Assembly (NCBI GenBank): GCA_024404095.1
Contig: JAKSQO010000002.1
Coordinates: forward strand, 1-64,000
Source of the DNA: Clostridia bacterium
Lineage (GTDB): Bacteria; Bacillota; Clostridia; Oscillospirales; Acutalibacteraceae
Direction of reading: 5' to 3'
Length of the DNA: 64,000 nt
The translations under genes were made by a program, and so were the position numbers. The notes under the pieces were generated by a model, which did not search any database, was not told the origin of the DNA, and was given only the letters and a program-made list of their open reading frames with translations. Below are positions 26,301 to 34,317 of the stretch, piece after piece (within the stretch, counting starts at the first letter, position 1; every line of letters starts with the position of its first letter).

Positions 26301-27395
26301 TCATATCAGTTCACTTATAATATAGTTTGATACAAGGAATCCTTCGCGCGTAAGTGCAATGGATTTTTCTGTAACTTTCATCAGTTTTTTTGCTTCAAAT
26401 TCTTTTGACTTTTCGATGATTTTTTTGTCAAATTCTTTACCGAATTTTTTCTTAAATTCTTCAAAATTTATTCCGTCAGCAAGGCGAAGTCTGAGCATTA
26501 TATATTCATCTTCATCGCCGCCCGAGCCGTCATCAATCGGCTTCTTGCCTGCTTTGAAGTATTCGATATCTCGCGGATAGTAAAATCTTTTTCCGTCAAT
26601 AAAGGAATGTGCCGCAGGACCGATTCCGAGATATTCTTCGCAGTTCCAGTATTTCAGATTGTGTTTTCCCTCAAATCCGTGCTTTGCGAAGTTAGATATT
26701 TCGTAGTTTTTCATTCCGCTTTCAGCAAGCAATTCGCCGAGCAGGAGATACATATCTGCCGTTGTGTCTTCGTCGGGCAGATTCAGCTTGTCAGCGTTAT
26801 TATAATAGTATGTGCCCTCTTCGAGTTTAAGCATATATGCGCTGATGTGCGGCACTCCTGTTTCAATGCAGAATTGCACAGTTTCGGTAAGGCTTTCTTT
26901 TGTTTGCTCGGGAACACCAATCATAACGTCAAGCGAGATGTTTTCAATCCCTGCTTTTCGTGCCTGTGCGATACATTCTGTTATTCTTTTTCTGTCGGCA
27001 CTTCTGCCGAGCTTTTTTCTTTCGCTGTCAACAGCCGACTGCATACCGAGCGAAATTCTGTTTACACCTGCATTTGCGATTATGTCAAAAAATCCGTCTT
27101 CAATTGCAGAGGGATTGCACTCAACCGTTATCTCTCCGTTTATGCCGAAAAGCTCCTTTGCACGGCGTGTAATCAGAGAGATGTTTCTGCCGCCGATAAG
27201 TGACGGTGTTCCGCCGCCGAAGTAAAGCGTGTCCGCGGGTCGGTTCAGTTTTGCTGACCAGTCCTCAAGACTCTCGAGCACACACATTGTGTAATCGTCA
27301 TAGCCGATTATGTCGGAACGCATTGAATAGAAATCGCAGTAGGGGCATTTGCTTCTGCAAAACGGAATATGAATATAAATTCCTATGTTTTTCAT
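26301..27395 (-). CDS. hemW: HemW, radical SAM heme chaperone-like protein
   Basis: The 364-residue radical SAM enzyme opens with YIHIPFCRSKCPYCDFYS, the CxxxCxxC cluster of HemW/HemN, followed by FGGGTPSLI (SAM binding) and a HemN C-terminal domain. HemW inserts heme into respiratory proteins rather than oxidising coproporphyrinogen, and the length and the cluster pattern with a following Cys-less F favour HemW. In Bacillota it usually lies beside lepA; here the GPH transporter gene sits between lepA and hemW, an insertion into that classic pair. Confidence 0.93.
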   Translation of the reverse strand: MKNIGIYIHIPFCRSKCPYCDFYSMRSDIIGYDDYTMCVLESLEDWSAKLNRPADTLYFGGGTPSLIGGRNISLITRRAKELFGINGEITVECNPSAIEDGFFDIIANAGVNRISLGMQSAVDSERKKLGRSADRKRITECIAQARKAGIENISLDVMIGVPEQTKESLTETVQFCIETGVPHISAYMLKLEEGTYYYNNADKLNLPDEDTTADMYLLLGELLAESGMKNYEISNFAKHGFEGKHNLKYWNCEEYLGIGPAAHSFIDGKRFYYPRDIEYFKAGKKPIDDGSGGDEDEYIMLRLRLADGINFEEFKKKFGKEFDKKIIEKSKEFEAKKLMKVTEKSIALTREGFLVSNYIISELI

Positions 27396-27414
27396 ACTTT
27401 TATACCATTCTGAA

Positions 27415-27440
27415 AAAGGGACGGAAGAATCCGTCCCTTT
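27415..27440. terminator. Terminator after the GPH transporter gene
   Basis: Perfect 11-bp arms AAAGGGACGGA and complement with a 4-nt loop, flanked by T or A runs on both sides. It separates the transporter gene from hemW on the minus strand. Confidence 0.82.
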
Positions 27441-27449
27441 GTTTTTTTA

Positions 27450-28964
27450 TTATTCAGCAGGAGCTGAGGTTTCCTCGTCACCTGCGAATGTGTTAAGTGA
27501 TTTTGCTGTTTCGCTTCTGCGTTCTGCAAGCTCTTTATACATTCTCTCTTTTGTTTCTGCATCAATGTTGTAGAACAGCTTGGGAATGATACCGATAAGA
27601 CCTGTAAGACCGGGAAGAAGTGTAACTGCCATGAACAGAAGTCGCTCTGTTCTGTCGGACTGCTGACCGGGCTTAAGACCCTGTCTGTAACCGATAAGTC
27701 CGAGGATAATTGAGTTAAAGCTTGTTGTGAATGTTGAAACGAGCTTTCTTGCAAGACCCTTAACAACACCTGCCATAGCCTCGGTACGGTAACCGTTCTT
27801 CCATTCACCGTAGTCGATAGCCTCGTTGCGGATTTCCTCAGGAACAACCTTACGCATAGCGTAAACAGTGTTCCACAATGTTTCACGAGCCATAAATGCG
27901 AGAAGCATCGGAACTGTACGCTTGTAATTCTTGTTGATTGCACCGACAAGATAAACAAATATGTTAAGGAAGTCGCCCCAATGTGAACCCATAGCCCAAA
28001 GTGTTTTGGTGGAGAAGCGCTCACGGAGCTTGCCAACGTATGCATATGAAGCATATGTAACAAACATACCGGGAATACCTACGATAAGCTCAGCAGAGCT
28101 GAGGTTCATAACATTGGTATAGTAGAGTGAAAGTCCCGGGCTGATTGCAAACTGTCCCATAAGGTCGGATATCATGAGAAGCATAAGCGGACGTGACTTG
28201 AACAGCGAGCCGATTGCGTTCTTGAAGTCAGGCTTTTCAACTGACTGAAGAACACGTTCCTTAACCTTAAACGAAAATGCTAAGGAAAGAAGACCTGCGC
28301 AAAGTGCGGTGCCGACGCCCATATAAACGAACAGAGATGTCATTTTAATCTTCAGCTGACCGTGGTTAACGAGGTCGATAAAGATTGTGCATATCTGTCG
28401 GGGAAGATTTTCAACAAGACTGGAGAAAAGGTTAGCCTGATTGATAAGTCGAGTTCTGTCAAGAACATCGGGTGTGATGGTTGCGATAATACCTGTCTTT
28501 GAAATTTCATAAAGCGAGGTTGCAAGGTTTTGCAGCATCTGCAGTATGAAATAGGTAATTATCTTTGGCATGTATGTACCTGATGCACCGGGGAACATTG
28601 CGGGCATACCCCAGAAAATCATTGCCATAATTGTACCGGGGATTGCATACATTATAAGATAGGGTTTGAATTTACCGAATCTTGTGTTTGTTCTGTCGAC
28701 AATAGCGGCAAGGAAAAGGTCATTGACAATATCCCAGATACTGACAACTGCACTTACGATAGCCTGCCACCAGTAGGAGATAACAAGAACGTCGGTAAGG
28801 TAATAAGTCTTTTTATTGTCGAGGTTAAAGCTCTGTGCGATATCGAAAAGGACATATGTGAAAGTTTCTTTACTTCCGACATAACGTCTGCCTTTTGGAA
28901 GATTTCGCTTTGCGCCTTCTTTTTCAACTTCCGAAGACTTTTTTTCTTTGGTTTCGGTAGCCAT
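27450..28964 (-). CDS. GPH-family (MelB-like) sugar:cation symporter
   Basis: A 504-residue, twelve-helix MFS protein of the glycoside-pentoside-hexuronide family. The signature WDIVNDLFLAAIVDRTNTRFGKFKPYL (helix 2-3 loop, around residue 80) matches WDxxNDPxxGxxxDRTxxRxGKFRPY. The hydrophilic N-terminus is Lys/Glu-rich. The substrate is probably a glycoside or uronide; the sugar enzymes upstream (GH78, GHL6) would be consistent users. It has its own promoter at 29003-29032. Confidence 0.88.
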   Translation of the reverse strand: MATETKEKKSSEVEKEGAKRNLPKGRRYVGSKETFTYVLFDIAQSFNLDNKKTYYLTDVLVISYWWQAIVSAVVSIWDIVNDLFLAAIVDRTNTRFGKFKPYLIMYAIPGTIMAMIFWGMPAMFPGASGTYMPKIITYFILQMLQNLATSLYEISKTGIIATITPDVLDRTRLINQANLFSSLVENLPRQICTIFIDLVNHGQLKIKMTSLFVYMGVGTALCAGLLSLAFSFKVKERVLQSVEKPDFKNAIGSLFKSRPLMLLMISDLMGQFAISPGLSLYYTNVMNLSSAELIVGIPGMFVTYASYAYVGKLRERFSTKTLWAMGSHWGDFLNIFVYLVGAINKNYKRTVPMLLAFMARETLWNTVYAMRKVVPEEIRNEAIDYGEWKNGYRTEAMAGVVKGLARKLVSTFTTSFNSIILGLIGYRQGLKPGQQSDRTERLLFMAVTLLPGLTGLIGIIPKLFYNIDAETKERMYKELAERRSETAKSLNTFAGDEETSAPAE

Positions 28965-29002
28965 TTACATCCTCCTGACTTCCAAAATATTTAATACACT
29001 TC

Positions 29003-29032
29003 ATTATATCACATACCATATATAATATGCAA
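29003..29032 (-). promoter_or_regulatory. Promoter of the GPH transporter gene
   Basis: Minus-strand TTGCAT (29027-29032), 18-nt spacer, TATAAT (29003-29008), 38 nt upstream of the ATG; it lies just after the lepA stop. Confidence 0.68.
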
Positions 29033-29041
29033 CAAAAATTT

Positions 29042-30853
29042 TTACTCATCGAGTTTAAGAACAGCCATAAATGCTTCCTGCGGAACTTCAACAGTACCGA
29101 ACTGCCTCATTCGTTTTTTACCCTCTTTCTGCTTTTCAAGCAGCTTCTTCTTACGAGTAATGTCACCGCCGTAGCACTTTGCAAGAACGTCCTTACGCAT
29201 TGCCTTGATTGTTTCTCGCGCAATTACCTTGCCGCCGATTGCAATCTGAACAGGAATTTCAAACATCTGTCTCGGAATGTGCTCCTTGAGTTTTTCGGCA
29301 ATCTTTCTTGCACGGGCATAAGCTTTTTCAGAATGTATTATAAATGAAAGAGCATCAATTCCGTCACCGTTGAGAAGAACATCGAGCTTGACAAGGTCAG
29401 AACGCTCATAGCCCTTGATTTCATAGTCAAACGAAGCATAGCCTTTTGTGCGTGACTTAAGCACATCAAAGAAATCATAGATGATTTCATTCAGCGGAAG
29501 GTCGTATGCGATATCAACTCGGTCGGTTGTGACATAAGTCATATCCTTGAAGATGCCGCGACGCTCCTGGCAGAGATCCATAATCGCTCCGACAAACTCA
29601 TTAGGGGCGTAAATGTGAGCGTTTGTAATCGGTTCTTCACAATAATCAATGTATGCCGGGTCGGGGTACTTGGTCGGGTTGTCGATTTCAAGAACCGTGC
29701 CGTCTGTGAGATGAACCTTATAAATAACGCTCGGGATTGTGGTAACAAGGTCGAGGTCATATTCACGTTCAAGTCGTTCCTGTATAATTTCAAGATGAAG
29801 CAGTCCGAGGAAGCCGCAGCGGAAGCCGAAACCGAGTGCGCCCGAGGTTTCAGGCTCAAAGGAAAGCGCGGCATCGTTAAGCTGAAGCTTTTCAAGTGCT
29901 TCGCGCAGGTTTTCGTAATCGGCACCGTCAGCAGGATAAACTCCGCAGAAAACCATCGGGTTAACCTTTCTGTAACCGGGGAGGGGTTCGGATGCAGGAT
30001 ATTCAGCGGTTGTAACCGTATCACCGACACGTGCGTCGCCGACTGTTTTAATTGAAGCGGTGATGTAGCCAACCTCACCCGAAGTAAGCTCCTTTGCAGG
30101 CTCCATAGAGGTTGCCCGCATATATCCGACCTCAACAACGGTGAATTCTGCGCCCGTTGCCATCATTCGCATCGTGTCGCCTGCCTTGATTTTTCCGTCA
30201 ACAACACGCACATAAACAATAACGCCCTTATAATTATCGTAAACCGAGTCAAAAACGAGAGCTCTCAGCGGCTTTGAATCATCTGAATCAAGCGGAGCAG
30301 GAATGTCGGTTACAATACGCTCAAGAACGTCAGCAACATTTTCGCCTGTTTTTGCCGAAACTCTCGGAGCATTCATACATTCAAGACCGATAACGTCCTC
30401 AACCTCAGCAGCAACACGCTCAGGCTCAGCGGCAGGAAGGTCAATTTTGTTGATAACAGGAACAATTTCAAGGTCGTGGTCAAGCGCAAGATACGTATTC
30501 GCAAGCGTCTGTGCTTCGATGCCCTGAGACGCATCTATAATAAGTATAGCACCTTCGCAGGCGGCAAGGGAACGTGAAACCTCATAATTGAAGTCAACGT
30601 GACCGGGAGTGTCGATGAGATTCAGCTCATATTCCTCTCCGTCCTTTGCCTTGTAATTAAGCTTTACAGCGTGAGCTTTAATTGTAATGCCGCGCTCACG
30701 TTCAAGATCCATATCATCAAGAAGCTGCTCTGTCATATCACGGATGGCAACCGATTCTGTCAGCTCAAGCAGACGATCTGCAAGAGTGGACTTGCCGTGG
30801 TCGATATGTGCAATGATTGAAAAATTTCTTATATTCTCTTTTTTTGCTGCCAC
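29042..30853 (-). CDS. lepA: Elongation factor 4 (LepA)
   Basis: This ribosome-associated translational GTPase promotes back-translocation or subunit assembly. The 603-residue protein has the G1 motif AHIDHGKST (residues 15-23), DTPGHVDF (G3), NKIDLP (G4), domain II, and the LepA-specific C-terminal domain ending with [15 protein letters not shown]. Full family length. It has its own promoter at 30895-30923. Confidence 0.97.
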   Translation of the reverse strand: MAAKKENIRNFSIIAHIDHGKSTLADRLLELTESVAIRDMTEQLLDDMDLERERGITIKAHAVKLNYKAKDGEEYELNLIDTPGHVDFNYEVSRSLAACEGAILIIDASQGIEAQTLANTYLALDHDLEIVPVINKIDLPAAEPERVAAEVEDVIGLECMNAPRVSAKTGENVADVLERIVTDIPAPLDSDDSKPLRALVFDSVYDNYKGVIVYVRVVDGKIKAGDTMRMMATGAEFTVVEVGYMRATSMEPAKELTSGEVGYITASIKTVGDARVGDTVTTAEYPASEPLPGYRKVNPMVFCGVYPADGADYENLREALEKLQLNDAALSFEPETSGALGFGFRCGFLGLLHLEIIQERLEREYDLDLVTTIPSVIYKVHLTDGTVLEIDNPTKYPDPAYIDYCEEPITNAHIYAPNEFVGAIMDLCQERRGIFKDMTYVTTDRVDIAYDLPLNEIIYDFFDVLKSRTKGYASFDYEIKGYERSDLVKLDVLLNGDGIDALSFIIHSEKAYARARKIAEKLKEHIPRQMFEIPVQIAIGGKVIARETIKAMRKDVLAKCYGGDITRKKKLLEKQKEGKKRMRQFGTVEVPQEAFMAVLKLDE

Positions 30854-30894
30854 ATAATCACCTCAGTGGTATAGTATTTCATTTTAAACAATTC

Positions 30895-30923
30895 ATTATA
30901 GCATAAAATCAGCTGTTCTTCAA
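30895..30923 (-). promoter_or_regulatory. Promoter of lepA
   Basis: Minus-strand TTGAAG (30918-30923), 17-nt spacer, TATAAT (30895-30900). Confidence 0.68.
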
Positions 30924-30967
30924 TCAAAATCATAAATTATCTCAGCTTTGCGTAAAATAGTATAAAA

Positions 30968-31004
30968 GTTACATCCGAAAGTCATATTTGTAACTATTTG
31001 TAAC
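30968..31004 (+). repeat. TGTAAC repeat cluster upstream of a strong promoter
   Basis: GTTACA at 30968-30973 and two direct TGTAAC copies at 30989-30994 and 30999-31004 (4-nt gap). Direct TGTAA-type repeats resemble WalR (YycF) boxes that control YabE/YocH-like wall genes, but the canonical gap is 5, not 4. They lie about 125 bp upstream of the promoter at 31127-31155. Confidence 0.35.
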
Positions 31005-31126
31005 TTTTTAGGTTTTGCACAAAAGACAAAGGCTTATATACGCATTATATTCTTGTTTAGAAATATAATGTGCTTTATAAAGTACTATATGTGTGCAAAG
31101 TTCACAAAAATTTGCATTTTGAAAAT

Positions 31127-31155
31127 TTGACAAATTTGTAATTTGTAAATATAAT
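31127..31155 (+). promoter_or_regulatory. Perfect consensus promoter
   Basis: TTGACA (31127-31132), exactly 17 nt, TATAAT (31150-31155), AT-rich upstream DNA. No gene follows in the next 1.8 kb on this strand; transcription would run through a structured leader and then into the IS110 element. It probably served the YabE-like 3D gene at 32984 before the insertion. Confidence 0.85.
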
Positions 31156-31161
31156 AAGCGA

Positions 31162-31310
31162 CGTTGGCTTTGGGAATAGTATGTTTCCCCACAGATTCTT
31201 AATTACGTTCAGCCGACACAGCGGTGAAAATACTTTTACCGACTGTTAAGAAAAGACCTGCTAATAAAAGTCAACAGGAAAAATAAATAATTTTTTGCGA
31301 GTAAAAAAGG
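31162..31310 (+). ncRNA. Structured leader or small RNA of unknown class
   Basis: Directly after the consensus promoter the RNA folds into consecutive elements: arms 31163-31169/31211-31217 (GTTGGCT with AGCCGAC) enclosing 31172-31176/31185-31189 (GGGAA/TTCCC); arms 31218-31221/31243-31246 (ACAG/CTGT) enclosing GGT/ACC and AAAA/TTTT; then CCTG/CAGG at 31257-31260/31275-31278. I could not match it to c-di-AMP, cobalamin, T-box or other riboswitches I know. The AT-rich tail to 31478 contains further hairpins. Confidence 0.5.
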
Positions 31311-31424
31311 CAACACTCAACAAGACCGTAACAAAAGTAAATTTTGAAACAGTCGTATGCAGATAAGCGGACGCACAGGAGTGCTTCGCTTAGAAATATT
31401 TTACTGTTTGTGCGTTGTCAACAT

Positions 31425-31460
31425 ACAAAAAGTTCAGAATGGTGATTCCGAACTTTTTGT
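31425..31460. terminator. Long hairpin at the 3' end of the IS110 transposase gene
   Basis: Arms ACAAAAAGTTC and GAACTTTTTGT with an inner GAAT/ATTC stem; T runs are built into both strands. It could end transposase transcription on the minus strand and also block plus-strand transcription from the 31127 promoter. A second hairpin (AACTCGC/GCGAGTT, 31462-31479) overlaps the transposase stop. Confidence 0.7.
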
Positions 31461-31478
31461 AAACTCGCCTAAGCGAGT

Positions 31479-32702
31479 TCAGGTATTGACAATTTCAGCT
31501 CGTTCTGAATCGAGATTTTCTTTAACCTTGGCATAATAAATTCTCAGAAATTTGTTTGCACCGGCAATCATGTAAACTTTGAAAGGCTTACCTTCAGAAC
31601 GCTTTTTATCAATAAATTGAAAAACAGGTTCATCAACAGGGCTTTTAATAAGAATTGTTTTCATTACCTGAAACAGATTCTTCCTCAAATCACCTGAGCC
31701 TCGTTTGGATATACTGCGTGATGAAACATCGACAGTGCCTGATTGATATGGAGGAGCATCAATTCCTGCGAATCCGATAAGTGCTTTCTTGTTTTTGAAA
31801 CGGTATATATCGCCGATTTCAGCAATAAGCTGCGGAGCAAGTACCGAACCGACACCGTACATTCCGATAACGGTGTTGTATTCAGGTAATTGTTTTGCAA
31901 GCCTGTCCATTTCATTCCTGACGGCAACAATGTTTTCGTTTATTGAATTCAACTGATTTATACAAGTTACAATCAAAATCTTTGTTGATTCATTTTTAGG
32001 AAGCAAACCTACGTTACCGCAAGATTCTGCATATATATCAAACGCTTTATCTTTACTGAAATTGTAGCCGTTACGATGACACCATTTTTCATAACGCTTA
32101 ATAAATTCATTGAGAGATAAGCCGCAAACACACTCACAGTGCCAGAATTTCATTCCGAAATCAAGCCATTTTACACTGCCGTCAGGTCGCTGAGGTGATG
32201 TAAACAGCTTTTGAATATCGGGAAATGTCTGGTCAAACATGGCGATAAGGTTGTTTGTAACCATAACTTTTTGCTTCGTAAGTTGATTGTATTGACGGTT
32301 GAATATCTTCAATGATTTACGAATGTCATTTTCAGGCACATATTCAATCAGGTCAAGCCAGTGCTCAAGACCCCAGTTTGCAATTTTAACAGCGTCTTTT
32401 TTATCTGTTTTGGCTTTTCTGACAGTGATATTTGAATCGTAATTAGCTATAAGAATAGGGTTGATTACGGTAACGAATATACCTGATTCATGGAGAAAAT
32501 CGGCTATAGGGTCATTGTAATGGCCGGTGCTTTCCATAATCACCTTAGTCTCACTCGGAAGACTTTTAAGAAAACTTGCCAGTTCTCCGAGTTCTCTTTC
32601 GGTGTGAGCGACATCATGCGGTTCAGCAACTACAACACCGAGAGGCTGCATAACAGCAACCGTGCTTTTTCCTTTGGAAACATCAATTCCTACTGCATTC
32701 AT
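31479..32702 (-). CDS. IS110-family transposase (DEDD recombinase)
   Basis: The 407-residue protein has the N-terminal RuvC-like DEDD domain: GIDVSKGKS (Asp), IMESTGHY (Glu) and KTDKKDA (two Asp), and the C-terminal Transposase_20 domain with GFAGIDAPPYQSG and SKRGSGDLR carrying the catalytic Ser. Both halves look intact and uninterrupted, so it may be active. I chose the ATG at 32702 (MNAVGIDVSK), preceded by ACAGGAG. IS110 enzymes are guided by a bridge RNA from the non-coding end, and a candidate lies directly upstream. Confidence 0.93.
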   Translation of the reverse strand: MNAVGIDVSKGKSTVAVMQPLGVVVAEPHDVAHTERELGELASFLKSLPSETKVIMESTGHYNDPIADFLHESGIFVTVINPILIANYDSNITVRKAKTDKKDAVKIANWGLEHWLDLIEYVPENDIRKSLKIFNRQYNQLTKQKVMVTNNLIAMFDQTFPDIQKLFTSPQRPDGSVKWLDFGMKFWHCECVCGLSLNEFIKRYEKWCHRNGYNFSKDKAFDIYAESCGNVGLLPKNESTKILIVTCINQLNSINENIVAVRNEMDRLAKQLPEYNTVIGMYGVGSVLAPQLIAEIGDIYRFKNKKALIGFAGIDAPPYQSGTVDVSSRSISKRGSGDLRKNLFQVMKTILIKSPVDEPVFQFIDKKRSEGKPFKVYMIAGANKFLRIYYAKVKENLDSERAEIVNT

Positions 32703-32911
32703 TGGCAAAACTCCTGTCATAAAGTATTGTTTACGAATTGGTGACCATCTTTTACCCATTCCGATTCAATCTGTTGGGTGACACGGGCGTTGCAGCCCTA
32801 CCTGCTGAAACCGAACGCTGTAATGGAAGGATGGCTGACTGTCTTTTCTACGGACGTAACAGTCCAAGGAGTAATACGTCAGACCATTTCGCCCTTCCAT
32901 TATAGCTTAGG
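32703..32911 (-). ncRNA. Candidate IS110 bridge RNA region
   Basis: The roughly 209 nt between the transposase ATG and the putative left end form strong stem-loops. One spans 32821-32902: 10-bp arms (32821-32830/32893-32902), a 5-nt internal loop, then 9 bp with one bulged base (32831-32839/32878-32887), and an apical hairpin (GGAC/GTCC at 32852-32855/32862-32865). A second spans 32787-32818 (GCGTT/AACGC enclosing CAGC/GCTG). Position, length and bulged two-lobe architecture match bridge RNAs described for IS621-like elements. Function is inferred. Confidence 0.6.
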
Positions 32912-32923
32912 AATAAGAACGAA

Positions 32924-32950
32924 GTGAGCATACCCGGCTGGCATGCTCAC
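32924..32950. repeat. Perfect 8-bp inverted repeat next to the IS left end
   Basis: GTGAGCAT, 11-nt loop, ATGCTCAC. It lies between the IS-associated stem-loops and the ribosome site of the 3D/G5 gene. It could be part of the IS end, the insertion target or a regulatory hairpin of the downstream gene. Confidence 0.55.
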
Positions 32951-32983
32951 CACGGCAAATATATTGTAACAGGAGTTATTCCA

Positions 32984-34258
32984 ATGGAAACAATAAGAAA
33001 TGCAGGCAAAAAGCTTGCAAAGTCAAAGTTCAAGGCAATAATGATTGCTCTGATTACTATGTTCTGCATCGCTACAATCTATGCGACAGCATCAAACACA
33101 AACACGGTAATCATCAATATGGACGGCATTGAAACAAGAGTTACAACTCTTAAGACTGATGCGGATGAAATCATCAAGCAGGCCGGCATAGAGCTTACTG
33201 ATAATGATATTGTTGATCTTTCAGGCTTTGAGAGCGGCTCTGATTCGGTAATCAAAATCAGCAAGGCTTATAATGTAACAGTTACTGATGACGGAAAGTC
33301 AGAGACATTCCTTGCAAACGGTACAGTTGCCGAGGCACTCAGCAAGCACGGTGTTATAATCAACGAAGGTGATGAGCTTAACTGTGACACTGATTCCGTA
33401 ATCCACGAGGGCATGGAGATTGTTATTTCACGTGCATTCCCCGTAATGATTACAGCAGACGGCAAGGTTGTTACTGTCAAGATGGCAGGCGGCACAGTCG
33501 GCGATGCACTTGATAAGGCTGTTATTACAGTTGCGGATGATGATGAAATTTCTTCACCGCTTGACACAGTTCTTAATTCAAGCACTTCAATCGTGATTTC
33601 CCGAGTAACCTATAAGGAAAGAAAAGTTAAGGAAGCAGTTCCTTTCAAGACTGAAAAGAAGAACAGCACCGCACTTTACAAGGGCCAGACAAAGGTTGAG
33701 GTAAAGGGCGTAAAGGGTGAAAAGGAAGTAACCTATAAGGATAAGTATGTTGACGGCAAGCTTCAGGGCTCAACCGCTGTAAACACGGTTATCACCAAGG
33801 CTGCGGTTAACGAAGTTAAGCTTATCGGCACAAAGAAAAAGGCGGCTGTTGTTGCTGCTTCTGCAAGCACATCGGGCGCAAAGCTTGCAAACGGAGTTAA
33901 GACAATTTCACGTCTTACACCTCCCTCAAGCCTTACTCTTAACGGCAAGGTTCCGACCTCATATAAGAGAAAGATTACAGGTACAGCTTCCGCTTACTCA
34001 GGCGGCGGACTTACAGCAACAGGCAAGAGCGTAATGCCCGGTTATATCGCTGTTAATCCGAGACAGATTCCTTACCATACAAAGATGTGGATTGTATCCA
34101 ACGACGGCAGATACGTTTACGGTTATGCTTCAGCTGAGGATACAGGCGGATTTGTAAATTGGTCAGGAAGCCGTTCAACACTCTGTGACCTTTATATGTC
34201 TTCTGAATCACAGTGCAGCGCATTCGGCAGAAGAAGCGTTACAATATATATTCTCTAA
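32984..34258 (+). CDS. YabE-like cell-wall protein with DUF348, G5 and 3D domains
   Basis: The 424-residue protein starts at the ATG at 32984 with AGGAG 9 nt upstream. It has an N-terminal membrane/signal segment (residues 15-35), three DUF348 repeats (about 38-195, e.g. INMDGIETRVTTLKTDADEI), a G5-type domain (about 200-280) and a C-terminal 3D domain with GTASAYSGGGLTATG, AVNPRQIP and EDTGGFVNW ending in DLYMSS. Members remodel peptidoglycan (lytic transglycosylase-like, MltA fold). The natural promoter appears to lie 1.8 kb upstream beyond the IS110 copy, so expression may be altered. Confidence 0.9.
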   Translation: METIRNAGKKLAKSKFKAIMIALITMFCIATIYATASNTNTVIINMDGIETRVTTLKTDADEIIKQAGIELTDNDIVDLSGFESGSDSVIKISKAYNVTVTDDGKSETFLANGTVAEALSKHGVIINEGDELNCDTDSVIHEGMEIVISRAFPVMITADGKVVTVKMAGGTVGDALDKAVITVADDDEISSPLDTVLNSSTSIVISRVTYKERKVKEAVPFKTEKKNSTALYKGQTKVEVKGVKGEKEVTYKDKYVDGKLQGSTAVNTVITKAAVNEVKLIGTKKKAAVVAASASTSGAKLANGVKTISRLTPPSSLTLNGKVPTSYKRKITGTASAYSGGGLTATGKSVMPGYIAVNPRQIPYHTKMWIVSNDGRYVYGYASAEDTGGFVNWSGSRSTLCDLYMSSESQCSAFGRRSVTIYIL

Positions 34259-34317
34259 AAGATTATACAATCAACCACCGTTGACAATAAGTCAGCGGTG
34301 GTTTTTCATTGGTTCTG

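Larger units (their letters stand above)
31400..32950 (-). mobile_element. IS110-family insertion sequence (approximate limits)
   Basis: The element comprises the transposase gene and a long upstream non-coding region on the same strand. IS110 elements lack classical long terminal inverted repeats, so the ends cannot be fixed here. A 7-bp inverted repeat, CCTAAGC (31468-31474) and GCTTAGG (32905-32911), flanks the unit, and an 8-bp perfect hairpin (GTGAGCAT/ATGCTCAC, 32924-32950) sits just beyond. Either could mark the left boundary. I place the limits broadly; the true ends need comparison with an empty site. Confidence 0.6.

Noticed and set aside
30968-31004. WalR (YycF) operator
   Set aside because: TGTAAC direct repeats fit the half-site but are 4 nt apart instead of the canonical 5, so I only list them as a repeat.
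31162-31310. c-di-AMP (ydaO) riboswitch upstream of the 3D/G5 gene
   Set aside because: Such wall genes often carry it, but the required GGAACC, GGGGTGAAT and CAGCTAAC-type segments are not present in the right order.
31162-31310. Cobalamin riboswitch
   Set aside because: GGTGAAAATA resembles its core, but the B12-box and the flanking GGGAA-to-GCCACTG order is missing.
31479-32702. Broken or frameshifted transposase
   Set aside because: All DEDD residues and the serine motif are readable in one frame, so it looks intact.
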